DNA from: Paracraurococcus lichenis
GTDB lineage: Bacteria > Pseudomonadota > Alphaproteobacteria > Acetobacterales > Acetobacteraceae
Assembly: GCF_030657435.1 (NCBI RefSeq)
Contig: NZ_JAUTWS010000008.1
Location: forward strand, 1-64,000
Direction: 5' to 3'
DNA length: 64,000 nt
Within the stretch, counting starts at the first letter, position 1. Each line of letters begins with the position of its first letter. The position numbers and the translations under genes are program-made. Below the pieces are notes generated by a model. It was not told the origin of the DNA and searched no databases. It saw nothing but the letters and a program-made list of their open reading frames with translations. Positions 33,742-42,299 of the stretch are shown in pieces.

Positions 33742-35142
33742 TCACTCCTTGGAGGGGACAAGCACCTCGGCCGGCGCGCCGAGGGTCTTCGCCAGCCAGC
33801 GCGTCGCGGCGCCGGCATCGATCTGCGCCGCCGCCTCGCCACCGAGCTGCGCGGCGGATTGCAGGAAGAGCAGCGTGTTCGCCGCATCGGCGCGGCCCTG
33901 CAGGCGCGCCAGCGGGCTCTCGTAGCGCAGCGCCACGCCGCTGCCGTCGAGCAGCAGCGGCGGGATCTCCCCGCGCCGGCGCAGGATGGCGAGGCAGCGG
34001 GTGACCAGCGGCGTCAGCAGCTCCGCCTGCAGGCGGCCATAGGTGGCGCCGAGCAGCCGCGCGGTCTGCGCGCCGCGCTCCAACACCTCGGTCGCGGTCA
34101 TCCGCGCGTCCTGCAGCGGGCCGATGCGGTCGGCGAGCAGCGCGGTGCGGATCCGCGCCCTGAGCTCCTGCAAGACGAGCTGGGAGACGTCGAAATTGCC
34201 GGGCGCGGCGAGCGGCGTGAGGCCGGCGCTCCCCGGCGCCTTCGGGATGATGGCGCCGGGGACCAACTTCACCGTGTCCGGGTTCAGCACGCCGTCATCC
34301 TCGGCCTGCCAGATCCCCGTCACGGCGATGGAGGCGTTCTTGAGGACCAGCTCGACCACCTTGTTGGCGGTGCGGATGTCCGGCAGCGCCTTCATGACGG
34401 GGCCGCGGCCGTAGCTCTCGCCCGGCGCCTTCAGCCAGCGGAAGGCGATGGCCGGGCTCTCGGCGAAGCGGCCCTCGGCAAGCAGCAGCGGCTGCGCCGG
34501 GTCAGCGAGGATGGCGGCATAGCGCGTCGCCCCGCGCTCGGGCCAGAGCGCCTCCAGCACCGGCTGCGGCGCCGGGTCGTCCGCGGCCGCGGCGCGCTGC
34601 AGCGCCTCCGGCAGTTCGGCGCGCGGGAAGCGGGCGCGAAGCTGCGCCGCGGTCAGCCGCATCTGGCGATAGACGGTGGAGAGGCGGCCGTCCGGCCCCT
34701 CCTCCAGCACTGCGCTGCGCACGGGCACCGCAGCGAAGCGGAAGGCCGAGGCTTCGCCGAGCGGCGCTTCCTCCACCAGCAGCAGGCCGGTGCCGGCGAC
34801 GACCAGGTCGAGGAAGGCCTGGTGCATCTCGACGACGAAGTTGGAGCGGTCGAAATGCCCCTGCAGCGTCGTGGCCGCCTCCTCCAGCGCCTCGGCCGCG
34901 GCGCGGTCGGCGGTGGGGCGCGCGGGGGCGAGCCCGAACCAGCGCGACCAAGGGGGCGTCAGCTCGGCGAGGAGGGAGGCGGCGAGCTGCTCCGCCGCAT
35001 CGGCGGCCGTCGCGTCGAAGAGCGCGGGCGCATCCGCGGCGTGCGGCAGGACATGGTCGTAGCAGGCCTGCCAGAGCGGCTCGAGCGGCCGGCGCCGTTC
35101 CAGCGCGCGGCCGAAGCGGGCGAGGATGTCGGTGGGGTCCAT
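33742..35142 (-). CDS. Phage portal/head-tail connector (T7 gp8-like)
   Basis: A 466-residue connector protein. Typical parts are R-R-P-L-E-P-L-W-Q-x-C-Y-D-H-V-L-P near residue 20, L-T-P-P-W-S-R-W-F-G-L near 65, the F-R-W-L-K-A-P-G-E-S-Y-G-R-G-P segment near 240, and the long helix R-M-T-A-T-E-V near 355. In this family twelve copies make the ring through which DNA enters the capsid. The ATG at 35142 with GGGGAG upstream is preferred to a GTG at 35151. It overlaps no essential part of the small gene before it. Confidence 0.9.
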   Translation of the reverse strand: MDPTDILARFGRALERRRPLEPLWQACYDHVLPHAADAPALFDATAADAAEQLAASLLAELTPPWSRWFGLAPARPTADRAAAEALEEAATTLQGHFDRSNFVVEMHQAFLDLVVAGTGLLLVEEAPLGEASAFRFAAVPVRSAVLEEGPDGRLSTVYRQMRLTAAQLRARFPRAELPEALQRAAAADDPAPQPVLEALWPERGATRYAAILADPAQPLLLAEGRFAESPAIAFRWLKAPGESYGRGPVMKALPDIRTANKVVELVLKNASIAVTGIWQAEDDGVLNPDTVKLVPGAIIPKAPGSAGLTPLAAPGNFDVSQLVLQELRARIRTALLADRIGPLQDARMTATEVLERGAQTARLLGATYGRLQAELLTPLVTRCLAILRRRGEIPPLLLDGSGVALRYESPLARLQGRADAANTLLFLQSAAQLGGEAAAQIDAGAATRWLAKTLGAPAEVLVPSKE

Positions 35143-35147
35143 GCGCC

Positions 35148-35369
35148 TCACTCCCCGAGCAGCGACTTGCGCGGCGCCGCCGGGATCGGGTCCAGCACGC
35201 CGCGGGCGGAGGTGGCGATGGTGCCGGCGAGGCCGCGGGCGGCGCGGGCGCGGGCCTCGGCGCGGGCCTCCTGCCCCTGCTGCTCGGGCGGCGGGGCGGC
35301 GGGCGCCGGGTCTGGGGCCGGCGGCGGCGGGACGACGACCGGCTTCGGGGCGCGGAACAGGCCACCCAT
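35148..35369 (-). CDS. Small proline/alanine-rich phage protein
   Basis: A 73-residue protein starting M-G-G-L-F-R-A-P-K-P, with a proline-rich stretch (about 9-30), an alanine/arginine helix and a conserved-looking end, P-R-K-S-L-L-G. Similar short proteins commonly precede the connector gene in this phage type; their role is unknown. AGGTGA lies just upstream of the ATG. An ATG-less GTG start three codons upstream is possible. Confidence 0.6.
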   Translation of the reverse strand: MGGLFRAPKPVVVPPPPAPDPAPAAPPPEQQGQEARAEARARAARGLAGTIATSARGVLDPIPAAPRKSLLGE

Positions 35370-35512
35370 GCGCGTCACCTCATCCTGGTTGGGAGTCCCG
35401 CGCCGAAAAGCCCGCGGGCCCGCCCCCGGTGAGGGAGGCGGGCCCGCGGCAAGGTCGGGCAGGGATCGGGAGGATGCCGCCGGGCGCAGTTCGCCCGTTG
35501 GCGGAATGGGTG

Positions 35513-35959
35513 TTAGCGCGCCGCCGCAAGGCGCGTCAAGTATTTTTTCCTATTATCTGCGAGGGCGCGGAACAGCCCCCAGGGCGTCAGCGCGAAGGGC
35601 GCGCCGGCGCCCAGCACGGCGCGGCAGAGCGCGACGCAGGTGAAGGGCGAGAGCGGCGGCAGGGGCCGCCAGCGCGGCGCGCCCGGCACGAAGGGGCCCG
35701 TCACCGAGAAGCCGGCGCGGCGGTAGAAGCCCGGCAGGTCGAATTGCGGCGGCACCTCCAGCCGCACCACCACCAGCCGGCCGGAGAGCGGGTCGAGCAC
35801 CGTCCAGCCCCTGGCATCCGCGATGGCCGCGAAGCAGTGGCGGAAGCCCGGGCGCAGCAGGCGGAGCCAGGGCTGGTCCGCCTCCCCGCCGAAGACGATG
35901 AAGGCGCGCTGGCCGGCCTGCACGGCGCGCCGGTGGGCGGGCTTGGCCGCGGCCGTCAC
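35513..35959 (-). CDS. Conserved prophage protein with His/Cys pair (peptidase-like)
   Basis: A 148-residue protein. It carries G-F-R-H-C-F-A-A-I near residue 50, a D-P-L-S segment near 66, and S-P-F-T-C-V-A-L-C near 112, followed by T-P-W-G-L-F-R-A-L. Proteins of this pattern occur in alphaproteobacterial prophages and resemble permuted NlpC/P60-type cysteine peptidases with a histidine before the cysteine. Catalysis is inference. The GTG start overlaps the preceding stop (GTGA). GC content falls near the C-terminal end. Confidence 0.6.
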   Translation of the reverse strand: MTAAAKPAHRRAVQAGQRAFIVFGGEADQPWLRLLRPGFRHCFAAIADARGWTVLDPLSGRLVVVRLEVPPQFDLPGFYRRAGFSVTGPFVPGAPRWRPLPPLSPFTCVALCRAVLGAGAPFALTPWGLFRALADNRKKYLTRLAAAR

Positions 35960-36387
35960 GACGTGCCGCCCGGGAAGGGAATGATCTCCGCGCCCTCCGC
36001 CAGGGGCAAAGGGCCGGCGACGATGCCCTTCACCCGCAGCGGCCAGTCGAGCCGCGTCATCACCTCCCGCCACAGCCGCCAGTCGCCCTTCTCGCGGGGG
36101 TAGCGCGGGTCGGGCACCTGCTGCCGCTCGCCCCAGATCCGCAGGATGCGCACATGCTGCAACTCGACCCGCCGCTGGCGGTAGAGCCGGTCCAGGCACT
36201 TCACCACGTCGTCCGGCTCGCAGGGGCGGGCGACCAGGCCGGCGCCGGAGACGATGCGGGCGCCGTCGCGCCGCGCGATCAGCGCGGCCATGGTCCAGAA
36301 CCAGGCCTCCTCGGCGCTGCGGAAGGGCTCGGCCCGGGCCGGGCCGCGGGGGGCGGGGGCATGGCCGGGGCGGGGGGCGGTGGTCAT
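35956..36387 (-). CDS. Conserved prophage hypothetical protein
   Basis: A 143-residue protein with a proline-rich first 20 residues and then a conserved core: E-E-A-W-F-W-T-M-A-A-L-I-A-R-R-D-G-A-R near 28-46, A-R-P-C-E-P-D-D-V near 56, R-R-R-V-E-L-Q-H-V-R-I-L near 74 and W-R-E-V-M-T-R-L near 108. This pattern recurs in alphaproteobacterial prophage regions, without a known function. It is the first gene of the minus-strand cluster, facing the repressor gene across an AT-rich gap, so the operon promoter should lie just before it. Confidence 0.65.
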   Translation of the reverse strand: MTTAPRPGHAPAPRGPARAEPFRSAEEAWFWTMAALIARRDGARIVSGAGLVARPCEPDDVVKCLDRLYRQRRVELQHVRILRIWGERQQVPDPRYPREKGDWRLWREVMTRLDWPLRVKGIVAGPLPLAEGAEIIPFPGGTS

Positions 36388-36567
36388 CGGGGGGATTTTC
36401 CTCTCTCGCCGGACGGGAACAGAACGGGAACTTATTCGCGCCCGAGCGTCACATGCAAGCGAATTCAAGGAAAATTAGCCTATTGATCTCAGACTCGATC
36501 CCTAGGATGTTATCCCCAGAAAACAACCTATCCTGGTTCGCCGGGGGCTTCTCGCAGGGGCGATGCC
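36388..36567. promoter_or_regulatory. AT-rich divergent promoter region of phage operon and repressor
   Basis: These 180 bases between divergent genes are markedly AT-richer than anything around, especially 36460-36540. Related AT-rich words (CCTAGGATGTTATCC, CCTATTGATC, CCTATCCTGG) may be operator half-sites. It probably holds both promoters and the repressor's binding sites; exact motifs are not resolved. Confidence 0.5.
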
Positions 36568-37215
36568 GTGACGCATGAGGATATCTGGCGCGCGCTGGAC
36601 GCGCTGGCGGCGGAGAACGGTCTCTCCGCCTCCGGTCTGGCGCGCAAGGCCGGGCTGGACGCGACCGCCTTCAACCCGTCGAAGCGAATCGGCGCCGATG
36701 GCCGCGCGCGCTGGCCCTCGACCGAGAGCGTGGCGAAGGTGCTGATGGCGACCGGCGCCGGCCTTTCCGAGTTTGCCGCGCTCGTCACCGGTGTGCCGGC
36801 GCTGCCGCGCAGCGGCCGCGGCGGGGTGACGCGGCGCATCCCGCTCATCGGCCTCGCCCAGGCGGGCGGGGAGGGCTATTTCGACGATGGCGGCTATCCC
36901 GTCGGCGGCGGCTGGGACGAGATCTCGGTGCCCGAGGTCGCCGATCCCAATGCCTATGCCCTCGAGATCTCGGGCGAGAGCATGGAGCCGGTCTACCGCG
37001 ACGGCGATGTCGTCATCGTCTCCCCCGGTGCGCCGGTCCGGCGCGGCGACCGCGTGGTGGTGAAGACCCAGAAGGGGGAGGTGATGGCGAAGGAACTGAA
37101 GCGGCAGTCGGCGAAGCGCATCGACCTGCGCAGCCTGAACCCGGCGCATCCCGACTACAGCTTCGAACTGCCCGAGATCACCTGGATGCACCGCATCGTC
37201 TGGGCGACGCAGTAG
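36568..37215 (+). CDS. LexA/CI-like repressor with S24 self-cleavage domain
   Basis: A 215-residue regulator. An N-terminal helix-turn-helix (about 3-65; S-A-S-G-L-A-R-K-A-G-L-D-A-T-A-F-N-P-S-K-R) is joined to an S24 peptidase domain from about 90. A cleavage-site-like A-G-x-G sequence sits near 98, the catalytic serine in I-S-G-E-S-M-E-P-V near 143, and the lysine in V-V-V-K-T-Q near 178. Such proteins self-cleave when RecA is activated by DNA damage. Divergent to the phage operon, it may hold that operon silent and release it on damage. Close relatives also occur as chromosomal regulators, so the link is inference. Start is GTG. Confidence 0.82.
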   Translation: MTHEDIWRALDALAAENGLSASGLARKAGLDATAFNPSKRIGADGRARWPSTESVAKVLMATGAGLSEFAALVTGVPALPRSGRGGVTRRIPLIGLAQAGGEGYFDDGGYPVGGGWDEISVPEVADPNAYALEISGESMEPVYRDGDVVIVSPGAPVRRGDRVVVKTQKGEVMAKELKRQSAKRIDLRSLNPAHPDYSFELPEITWMHRIVWATQ

Positions 37216-37218
37216 CGG

Positions 37219-38796
37219 TCAGGCCGCCGCCGGGTCGAGTTCCACCACCAGCCCCTCATGCGGCCGCAGCCGCGTCGGGCTGCCGGGATCGCCATGCGTC
37301 GAGAGCAGCGGCGTGCCGCGCAGGTCGAGCGCATGTTCGGCGCCGCCGAGATTGAGCATGACCAGCAGCCGGCGGCCATCCTGCGGGTCCTGCCGCTCGT
37401 AGCGCAGCACCTCGCCCTCCGCCGCCACCGCGGTGATCGGGCCGAGGGCGAGCGCCGGCTCCCGCCGCCGCAGCATCAGCAGGTCGCGGGTCAGCGACAG
37501 CATGGAGCGCGGGTCGCGCGCCTGCGTCGCGGCGTTCAGCGCCCGGTGGTCCTCGCCGAGCGGCAGCCAGGGCGTGCCTGACGTGAAGCCGCCCTGCGGC
37601 GTATCATCCCAGGGGATCGGCGTGCGGACGGGGTCGCGGCCCAGGCCGAGGCCGGGCACGCGCCGCTCCCAGGGGTCCTGCACGAGATGCGAAGCGATGG
37701 GCACGTCGGTCAGGCCCAGCTCGTCGCCCTGGTAGAGGGTCGGCGTGCCGCGCGAGGTCAGCAGCAGCATGGCGGCGACGCGCGCCTGCGCTGTCCCGAG
37801 GCGGCTGGCGACGCGGCTGCGGTCGTGATTGCCGAGCACCCAGTTCGGCCAGGCGCCCGCCGGCAACGCCGCCTCGTAGCGGGCGATGAGGTCGGCGATG
37901 GCATCGGCCCGCCAGGGCGTCGAGAGCAGGTGGAAATTGAAGGGCAGGTGGAAGCCCGTCAGGTCCACGCCGTAATAGGCCATCAGCCGGTCGATCGGCA
38001 GATAGGCTTCGCCGATCAGCAGGCGGTCGCCGGGATAGGCATCCGTCACGCGGCGCATGGCGCCAACGGCCGCCTGCACCTCCGGCTGGTCCATCGTGCG
38101 GGCGCGGATGACGCGGCGCGCCGGCGACATCTCTTCGCGCCAGTCGGGGTTGGGCGGGTTGTCGCGGAACCCGGCATCCTCGACCAGGTGGTGGATGGCA
38201 TCCACCCGGAAGCCGTCCACGCCGCGGTCCAGCCAGAAGCGCAGCACGTCCAGCATGGCCTCCTGCACTGCCGGGTTGCGCCAGTTCAGGTCCGGCTGCT
38301 GCGGCAGGTAGGCGTGATAGAAATACTGGCCGGTCCCCGCGTCCAGCGTCCAGGCGCCGCCGCCGAACTCGCTCAGCCAGTTGTTCGGCGGGCCGCCATC
38401 CGGCGCCGGGTCGCGCCAGACATACCAGTCGCGCTTCGGATCGTCGCGCGAGGCGCGGCTTGCGACGAACCAGGGATGCGTGTCCGCGGTGTGGTTCGGC
38501 ACATAGTCGAGGATGAGGCGCAACCCGCGTTCATGCCCCGCGGCGACCAGCGCGTCGAAATCCGCCAGCGTGCCGAAGGCGGGATCGACGTCGCAGTGGT
38601 CGGCGACGTCATAGCCGAAATCCGCCATGGGCGAGGGGTAGAAGGGCGAGATCCAGACCGCGTCCACGCCGAGCCGGACCAGATGGTCCAGCCGCGCCGC
38701 GATGCCGCGCAGGTCGCCCAGGCCGTCCCCGTCGCTGTCCTGGAAGGAGCGTGGATAGACCTGGTAGATGACGGCCGACTGCCACCATGCCGCCAT
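37219..38796 (-). CDS. Alpha-glucosidase, GH13 family
   Basis: A 525-residue cytoplasmic GH13 enzyme. The four conserved regions are clear: D-Y-V-P-N-H near residue 98, G-F-R-V-D-A-I-H-H (nucleophile Asp near 199), L-I-G-E-A-Y (acid/base Glu near 260) and V-L-G-N-H-D-R-S-R (Asp near 325). The start W-W-Q-S-A-V-I-Y-Q-V-Y-P-R-S-F is typical of bacterial alpha-glucosidases that split maltose, trehalose or sucrose-type substrates. Its stop lies three bases from the repressor stop. With the downstream-overlapping HAD gene it forms a sugar-phosphate unit. Confidence 0.92.
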   Translation of the reverse strand: MAAWWQSAVIYQVYPRSFQDSDGDGLGDLRGIAARLDHLVRLGVDAVWISPFYPSPMADFGYDVADHCDVDPAFGTLADFDALVAAGHERGLRLILDYVPNHTADTHPWFVASRASRDDPKRDWYVWRDPAPDGGPPNNWLSEFGGGAWTLDAGTGQYFYHAYLPQQPDLNWRNPAVQEAMLDVLRFWLDRGVDGFRVDAIHHLVEDAGFRDNPPNPDWREEMSPARRVIRARTMDQPEVQAAVGAMRRVTDAYPGDRLLIGEAYLPIDRLMAYYGVDLTGFHLPFNFHLLSTPWRADAIADLIARYEAALPAGAWPNWVLGNHDRSRVASRLGTAQARVAAMLLLTSRGTPTLYQGDELGLTDVPIASHLVQDPWERRVPGLGLGRDPVRTPIPWDDTPQGGFTSGTPWLPLGEDHRALNAATQARDPRSMLSLTRDLLMLRRREPALALGPITAVAAEGEVLRYERQDPQDGRRLLVMLNLGGAEHALDLRGTPLLSTHGDPGSPTRLRPHEGLVVELDPAAA

Positions 38797-38801
38797 GCCG
38801 C

Positions 38802-39458
38802 TCAGCCCCGCGCCAGGGGCGATTCGTCGTAGTGCGCCAGCAGGTCGGCCGGGTCGCGGTAGAGCGCGATGCAGCCGGCGCCACGCAGGTCCTTCTCCGG
38901 GAAGCCGCCGCTGAGCAGGCCGATGGTGCGCAGCCCGGCCTTGCCGGCCGCCTCCGCGTCATAGGGCGAGTCGCCGACGACGATCGCCTCCTCCGGCGGC
39001 AGGCCGTCCAGGGCGGCGAGGAAGATGTCGGGATGCGGCTTCGACTTCTCCGCATCCTCCGAGGTGGTCGCGGCATCCACCAGGTCCCCGATGCCGAGGA
39101 GCGTCTTGTAGTGCTCCAGCTCGTCCGGCTTGCCGGAGGAAGCGAGGACCACGCGCCGCCCATCCGCGCGGATGCGGCGGAACAGGTCGGCGACGCCGGG
39201 GAAGCCCTGGGCGCGCTGGATCAGGCGGCTCATGTAGAGCTCCTTCCGGAAGCCCTCCATCTCCTTGCCCTGCCGCTCCACCACCTCCTCCGGCAGGAAG
39301 ACGGGCATGAGCTGGTCGCCGCCCTTGCCGATCTGCGCGCGCACGGCATCGAAGCCGACCTCGTGGCCAAAATGGCGGAAGGTCTCCACCCAGCTTTCGG
39401 CATGCAGGTCCACCGTATCGACCAGCGTGCCATCGACATCGAACAGGACAGCCTTCAC
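38802..39458 (-). CDS. HAD-family phosphatase/phosphomutase (beta-PGM-like)
   Basis: A 218-residue HAD enzyme with a small helical cap. Motif I is F-D-V-D-G-T-L-V-D-T (nucleophile Asp7), motif II the serine of L-A-S-S-G-K, motif III the lysine in S-K-P-H-P-D, motif IV G-D-S-P-Y-D. It resembles beta-phosphoglucomutase and sugar-phosphate phosphatases. It lies five bases upstream of the GH13 gene and is co-transcribed with it, which suggests handling of the sugar phosphate or by-product of glucoside use. Confidence 0.9.
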   Translation of the reverse strand: MKAVLFDVDGTLVDTVDLHAESWVETFRHFGHEVGFDAVRAQIGKGGDQLMPVFLPEEVVERQGKEMEGFRKELYMSRLIQRAQGFPGVADLFRRIRADGRRVVLASSGKPDELEHYKTLLGIGDLVDAATTSEDAEKSKPHPDIFLAALDGLPPEEAIVVGDSPYDAEAAGKAGLRTIGLLSGGFPEKDLRGAGCIALYRDPADLLAHYDESPLARG

Positions 39459-39604
39459 CGCGGCACCTCCACCAGGGGCGGCGCCACGCCGTGCCGCGTG
39501 GCGTCACCCTGGCCTCTTGTTAGTCGGGCAGACGGGCGCCTTTAGGCATACCTGCCCTGCGGCGATCCGCCCTGGCGCAACCGGCGGGCCGGGCGCCGGT
39601 TCCC

Positions 39605-40555
39605 TCAGCGGTTGTCGACCTCGTCCTCGGTCGGCAATTCGCAGCGGTTGTGGATATGGGTCGCGGCGGTCGCGGCATGCGCCATGGCGACCACGATCTG
39701 GTCGAGGCCGCGCACGATGTCGCCGGCGGCATAGAGGCCCTTCACCGTGGTCTGGCAGTGCTCGTCCACGCAGAGGGCGCCGCGGCCGTCATGCTCCGCG
39801 CCCAGCGCCACCGCCAGTTCCGAGCGGTAATGCAGGCCGAGCGCGGAATAGAGCACGTCGAAGCGATGCTCCCGCCCGCCCTCGCGCAGCGCGGCGATGC
39901 GGCCGTCGCGGATGTCGAGGGCCTCGATCGGCTGCTCCACGATTTTCAGCCGGTGCTCGGCGACCTTCGCGCGGTCCTGCTCGGAGAGGTCCATGGGGCA
40001 GCCATGGGTCAGCAGGGTGACGTCGTCCGAATAGGTGCGGGCGATGAACAGCGCCTCGCCCAGGCCGCGGGCGCCATGGCCGATGACGGCGATGCGGCGC
40101 TCGCGCGACTCGTAGCCGTCGCAGATCGGGCAGTAGCGCACCAGGCCGCGGCGGACGGCGTCCGGCAGGTCGGGCAGGTCGGGCTCCACATCCACCGCGC
40201 CGGTCGCCAGCAGCACGCGGCGGGCGCGGATCGCCCGGTTGCCGCCGCCAGCCTCGTGCGCCGATGCGGTGAAGCCGTCCCGGTCGCGCGAGAGGCGCGC
40301 GACCGTCGCGTCCAGCACCGCCACGCCGTAGCGCGCCACCGTCTCCCGGTCCCGCCGCAGGATGTCCTTGCCGCCGATCCCCTCGGCGAAGAAGGGGATG
40401 TTGTGGCTGGTCGGGATCCAGCTCGCCCGCGGCTCGCCGCTGTCCACCACCAGCACGCGGCGGCGGAAGCGCGCGAGGTAGAGGGCGGCGGTCAGCCCGG
40501 CCGGCCCCCCGCCGATGACGAGGCAGTCCAGCGGCGAATCCTCGGTCGGCGGCAT
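39605..40555 (-). CDS. Thioredoxin-reductase-like NAD(P)/FAD oxidoreductase
   Basis: A 316-residue two-domain flavoprotein. The FAD motif [10 protein letters not shown] lies at about 15-24, the redox CxxC in C-P-I-C-D-G near 143, the NAD(P)-binding G-H-G-A-R-G near 161, and the C-terminal FAD motif Y-A-A-G-D-I near 275. Both redox cysteines are present, so a disulphide substrate is plausible, though many relatives lack thioredoxin activity. It is monocistronic. A 149-base upstream gap precedes the HAD gene's start. Confidence 0.9.
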   Translation of the reverse strand: MPPTEDSPLDCLVIGGGPAGLTAALYLARFRRRVLVVDSGEPRASWIPTSHNIPFFAEGIGGKDILRRDRETVARYGVAVLDATVARLSRDRDGFTASAHEAGGGNRAIRARRVLLATGAVDVEPDLPDLPDAVRRGLVRYCPICDGYESRERRIAVIGHGARGLGEALFIARTYSDDVTLLTHGCPMDLSEQDRAKVAEHRLKIVEQPIEALDIRDGRIAALREGGREHRFDVLYSALGLHYRSELAVALGAEHDGRGALCVDEHCQTTVKGLYAAGDIVRGLDQIVVAMAHAATAATHIHNRCELPTEDEVDNR

Positions 40556-40837
40556 GATCCTGGCCCCTTGCCGGTGTCACCGTGCCGCAACGCAGCAGAC
40601 ATGCGGAAGACCGCTCGCGCCGCGCAGGTTTATCCCGGCCGCAGGCAGCGGCGGGCGGAAGGCCGCGGCGCGCCGGCCCGGCATGGCCATGAGAAGCAGC
40701 CCGGGGGCGAGGGACGGCAGACCTGCGCGTCGTGCAGGAGCGTCATGCAGGGAAGAACCCGCGGGCGCCGCCGCCGTTCTGCCGGCTGGCGCCCGGGCGA
40801 ACCGTCCGGGCGGAACTCGCGCAGAAGGAATGACAGC

Positions 40838-41356
40838 ATGGATCGACGCGGCATCCTGCTCGGCTCGGCCGGGCTCGGCCTCCTCTCGCTGGCGCCCGGG
40901 CTGGTCCTGGCGCAGGTGCGGACGGTGCCCACCGTCTCCGGCAGCGAATACCTCGCGAAGACCCTGATGGGCGGCACGCTGGCCAAGCAGACCAGCGCCC
41001 TGGCGCAGGAGCGGGCGCAGAACCCGAAGGTGAAGCAGTTCGCCGGCTACGAGATCGCCGAGCAGACGGCGCTGGCCCAGGTACTGACCGATACCGAGAA
41101 CCCGCCGCCGGTCCCGCTGGATGCCGACCATGCGGCGGTGCTGAAGACGCTGCAGGCCCAGCCGGCCGGCCCGGCCTTCGACCGTGCCTATATCCTCGGC
41201 CAGGTGCAGCAGCACCAGGCGCTGCTGCTGATCCAGCAGGGCTACCTGGAGAACACCAACCGCAGCACGGACACGCAGCACATCGCCGTGCTGGCGCGCA
41301 TGTCGATCCAGCAGCACCTGACCATGCTGCAGGAGATCGCGATGATGCTCACCTGA
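40838..41356 (+). CDS. Exported DUF4142 protein
   Basis: A 172-residue protein with a signal peptide (M-D-R-R-G-I-L-L-G then a hydrophobic core, cleaved near residue 26 after L-A-Q). The mature part is helical, with L-A-K-Q-T-S-A-L-A-Q near 48 and Q-Q-H-Q-A-L-L-L near 128, typical of DUF4142 proteins, which are ferritin-like four-helix proteins of unknown role. AAGGAA precedes the ATG. Its last eight bases overlap the convergent AEC transporter gene. Confidence 0.88.
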   Translation: MDRRGILLGSAGLGLLSLAPGLVLAQVRTVPTVSGSEYLAKTLMGGTLAKQTSALAQERAQNPKVKQFAGYEIAEQTALAQVLTDTENPPPVPLDADHAAVLKTLQAQPAGPAFDRAYILGQVQQHQALLLIQQGYLENTNRSTDTQHIAVLARMSIQQHLTMLQEIAMMLT

Positions 41357-42266
41357 GCCAGGCGATCAGCAGGGACAGCGTGACGACGGAGGCCGCGGTG
41401 CTGACCAGCACCGTGGCCCCCGACCGTGCCTCGTCCAGCCGGTAGCGCTGCGCCAGCATGAAGGCATTGGCGCCGGTCGGCAGCGCCGCCGCCACCACCG
41501 CGACCGCGGTCTCCAGCGGCGAAAGCCCGAGCAGCCGCGCGATCGCCCAGACCAGCGCCGGCAGCGCCAGCAGCTTCAGCCCCGCGATCAGCAGGGTCGT
41601 GCGCCAGGCGCCGCGGGCATCGAAGCCCAGCAGGCTGCCGCCGAGGCAGAACAGCGCGGCCGGCGGCGTCGCGGCGCCCAGCATCTCCAGCGTCCGCCGC
41701 AGCAGGCCGGTCAGCGGCGGCAGGCCCAGCAGCCGCCAGGCCAGCGCGGCGACCACGGCCATGACCACCGGGTTCCGTACCACGCCGAGGACGGTGGCGC
41801 GCAGCACGCGCTGCCAGGGCGCCCTGGCATGCAGCCCGATCTCCGCCACGATCGTCGCCGCGCCCAGCATCAGCATGGAATGCAGCGCGATGACCGCCAG
41901 CAGCAGCCCCAGCGCCTGCTCGCCGAAGGCGGCGAGGATGAGCGGGATGCCCATCATGACGGCATTGCCGTAGGTGGCATCCAGCGCGAGCGCGCCCGCC
42001 TCCCCCAGCGGCAGGCGCCGCCGCGCCAGCACCAGCAGGCCGGCATAGAGCAGCGCGGCGCCGAGGAAGAAGGCGAGCGCGGTGCGGCCGCCGCCCGCCT
42101 GGCCCGAGGTGCCGCCGAGGAAGAGCAGCGCCGGGGCGCAGAAGGTGAAGGCGGAGCGGTTCAGCCCGGCGAAGCCCGCCTTGTCCACCAGCCCGCGGCG
42201 GGCCGAGAGCCAGCCGAGGCCGATGATGAGGAAGACGGGCGCGACGACGGAGAGGATGGCCTGCAC
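41349..42266 (-). CDS. AEC-family (auxin efflux carrier-like) transporter
   Basis: A 305-residue membrane protein with about ten hydrophobic segments in two homologous halves. Typical motifs are F-T-F-C-A-P-A-L-L-F near 43, N-A-V-M-M-G-I-P-L near 100, R-N-P-V-V-M-A near 166 and A-L-P-T-G-A-N-A-F-M near 250. Bacterial relatives carry malate, malonate or similar acids. The substrate is not determined. It overlaps DUF4142 at its 3' end and follows gmk by 33 bases on the same strand. Confidence 0.9.
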   Translation of the reverse strand: MQAILSVVAPVFLIIGLGWLSARRGLVDKAGFAGLNRSAFTFCAPALLFLGGTSGQAGGGRTALAFFLGAALLYAGLLVLARRRLPLGEAGALALDATYGNAVMMGIPLILAAFGEQALGLLLAVIALHSMLMLGAATIVAEIGLHARAPWQRVLRATVLGVVRNPVVMAVVAALAWRLLGLPPLTGLLRRTLEMLGAATPPAALFCLGGSLLGFDARGAWRTTLLIAGLKLLALPALVWAIARLLGLSPLETAVAVVAAALPTGANAFMLAQRYRLDEARSGATVLVSTAASVVTLSLLIAWLR

Positions 42267-42299
42267 CGGCTCAGCCTCCGCGCGGCGGGGCGGCGCGCG

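Larger units (their letters stand above)
23392..36387 (-). mobile_element. Podovirus-type (T7-like) structural and packaging gene cluster; prophage remnant or domesticated particle
   Basis: Thirteen of fourteen recognisable genes run on the minus strand in virion-assembly order: two conserved prophage hypotheticals, a small proline-rich protein, connector, scaffold, capsid, tail-tube A, tail nozzle B (frameshifted), internal virion-like protein, tail spike, small and large terminase, membrane protein, wall hydrolase. Several genes overlap by GTGA or TGATG, indicating one operon. No integrase, recombinase, DNA or RNA polymerase, primase or helicase is present, and no att repeat was seen. The total of about 13 kb is a third of a T7-like genome. 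Boundaries are set by the first and last phage-like genes. Confidence 0.8.

Noticed and set aside
23392..36387. RcGTA-type (siphovirus-like) gene transfer agent
   Set aside because: The connector, tail tubular and fibre genes are podoviral; no tape measure, tail tube or GTA baseplate genes were seen.
36440..36567. Phage attachment site
   Set aside because: No direct repeat matching the other cluster edge near 23392-23530 was found, and no tRNA gene adjoins either side.
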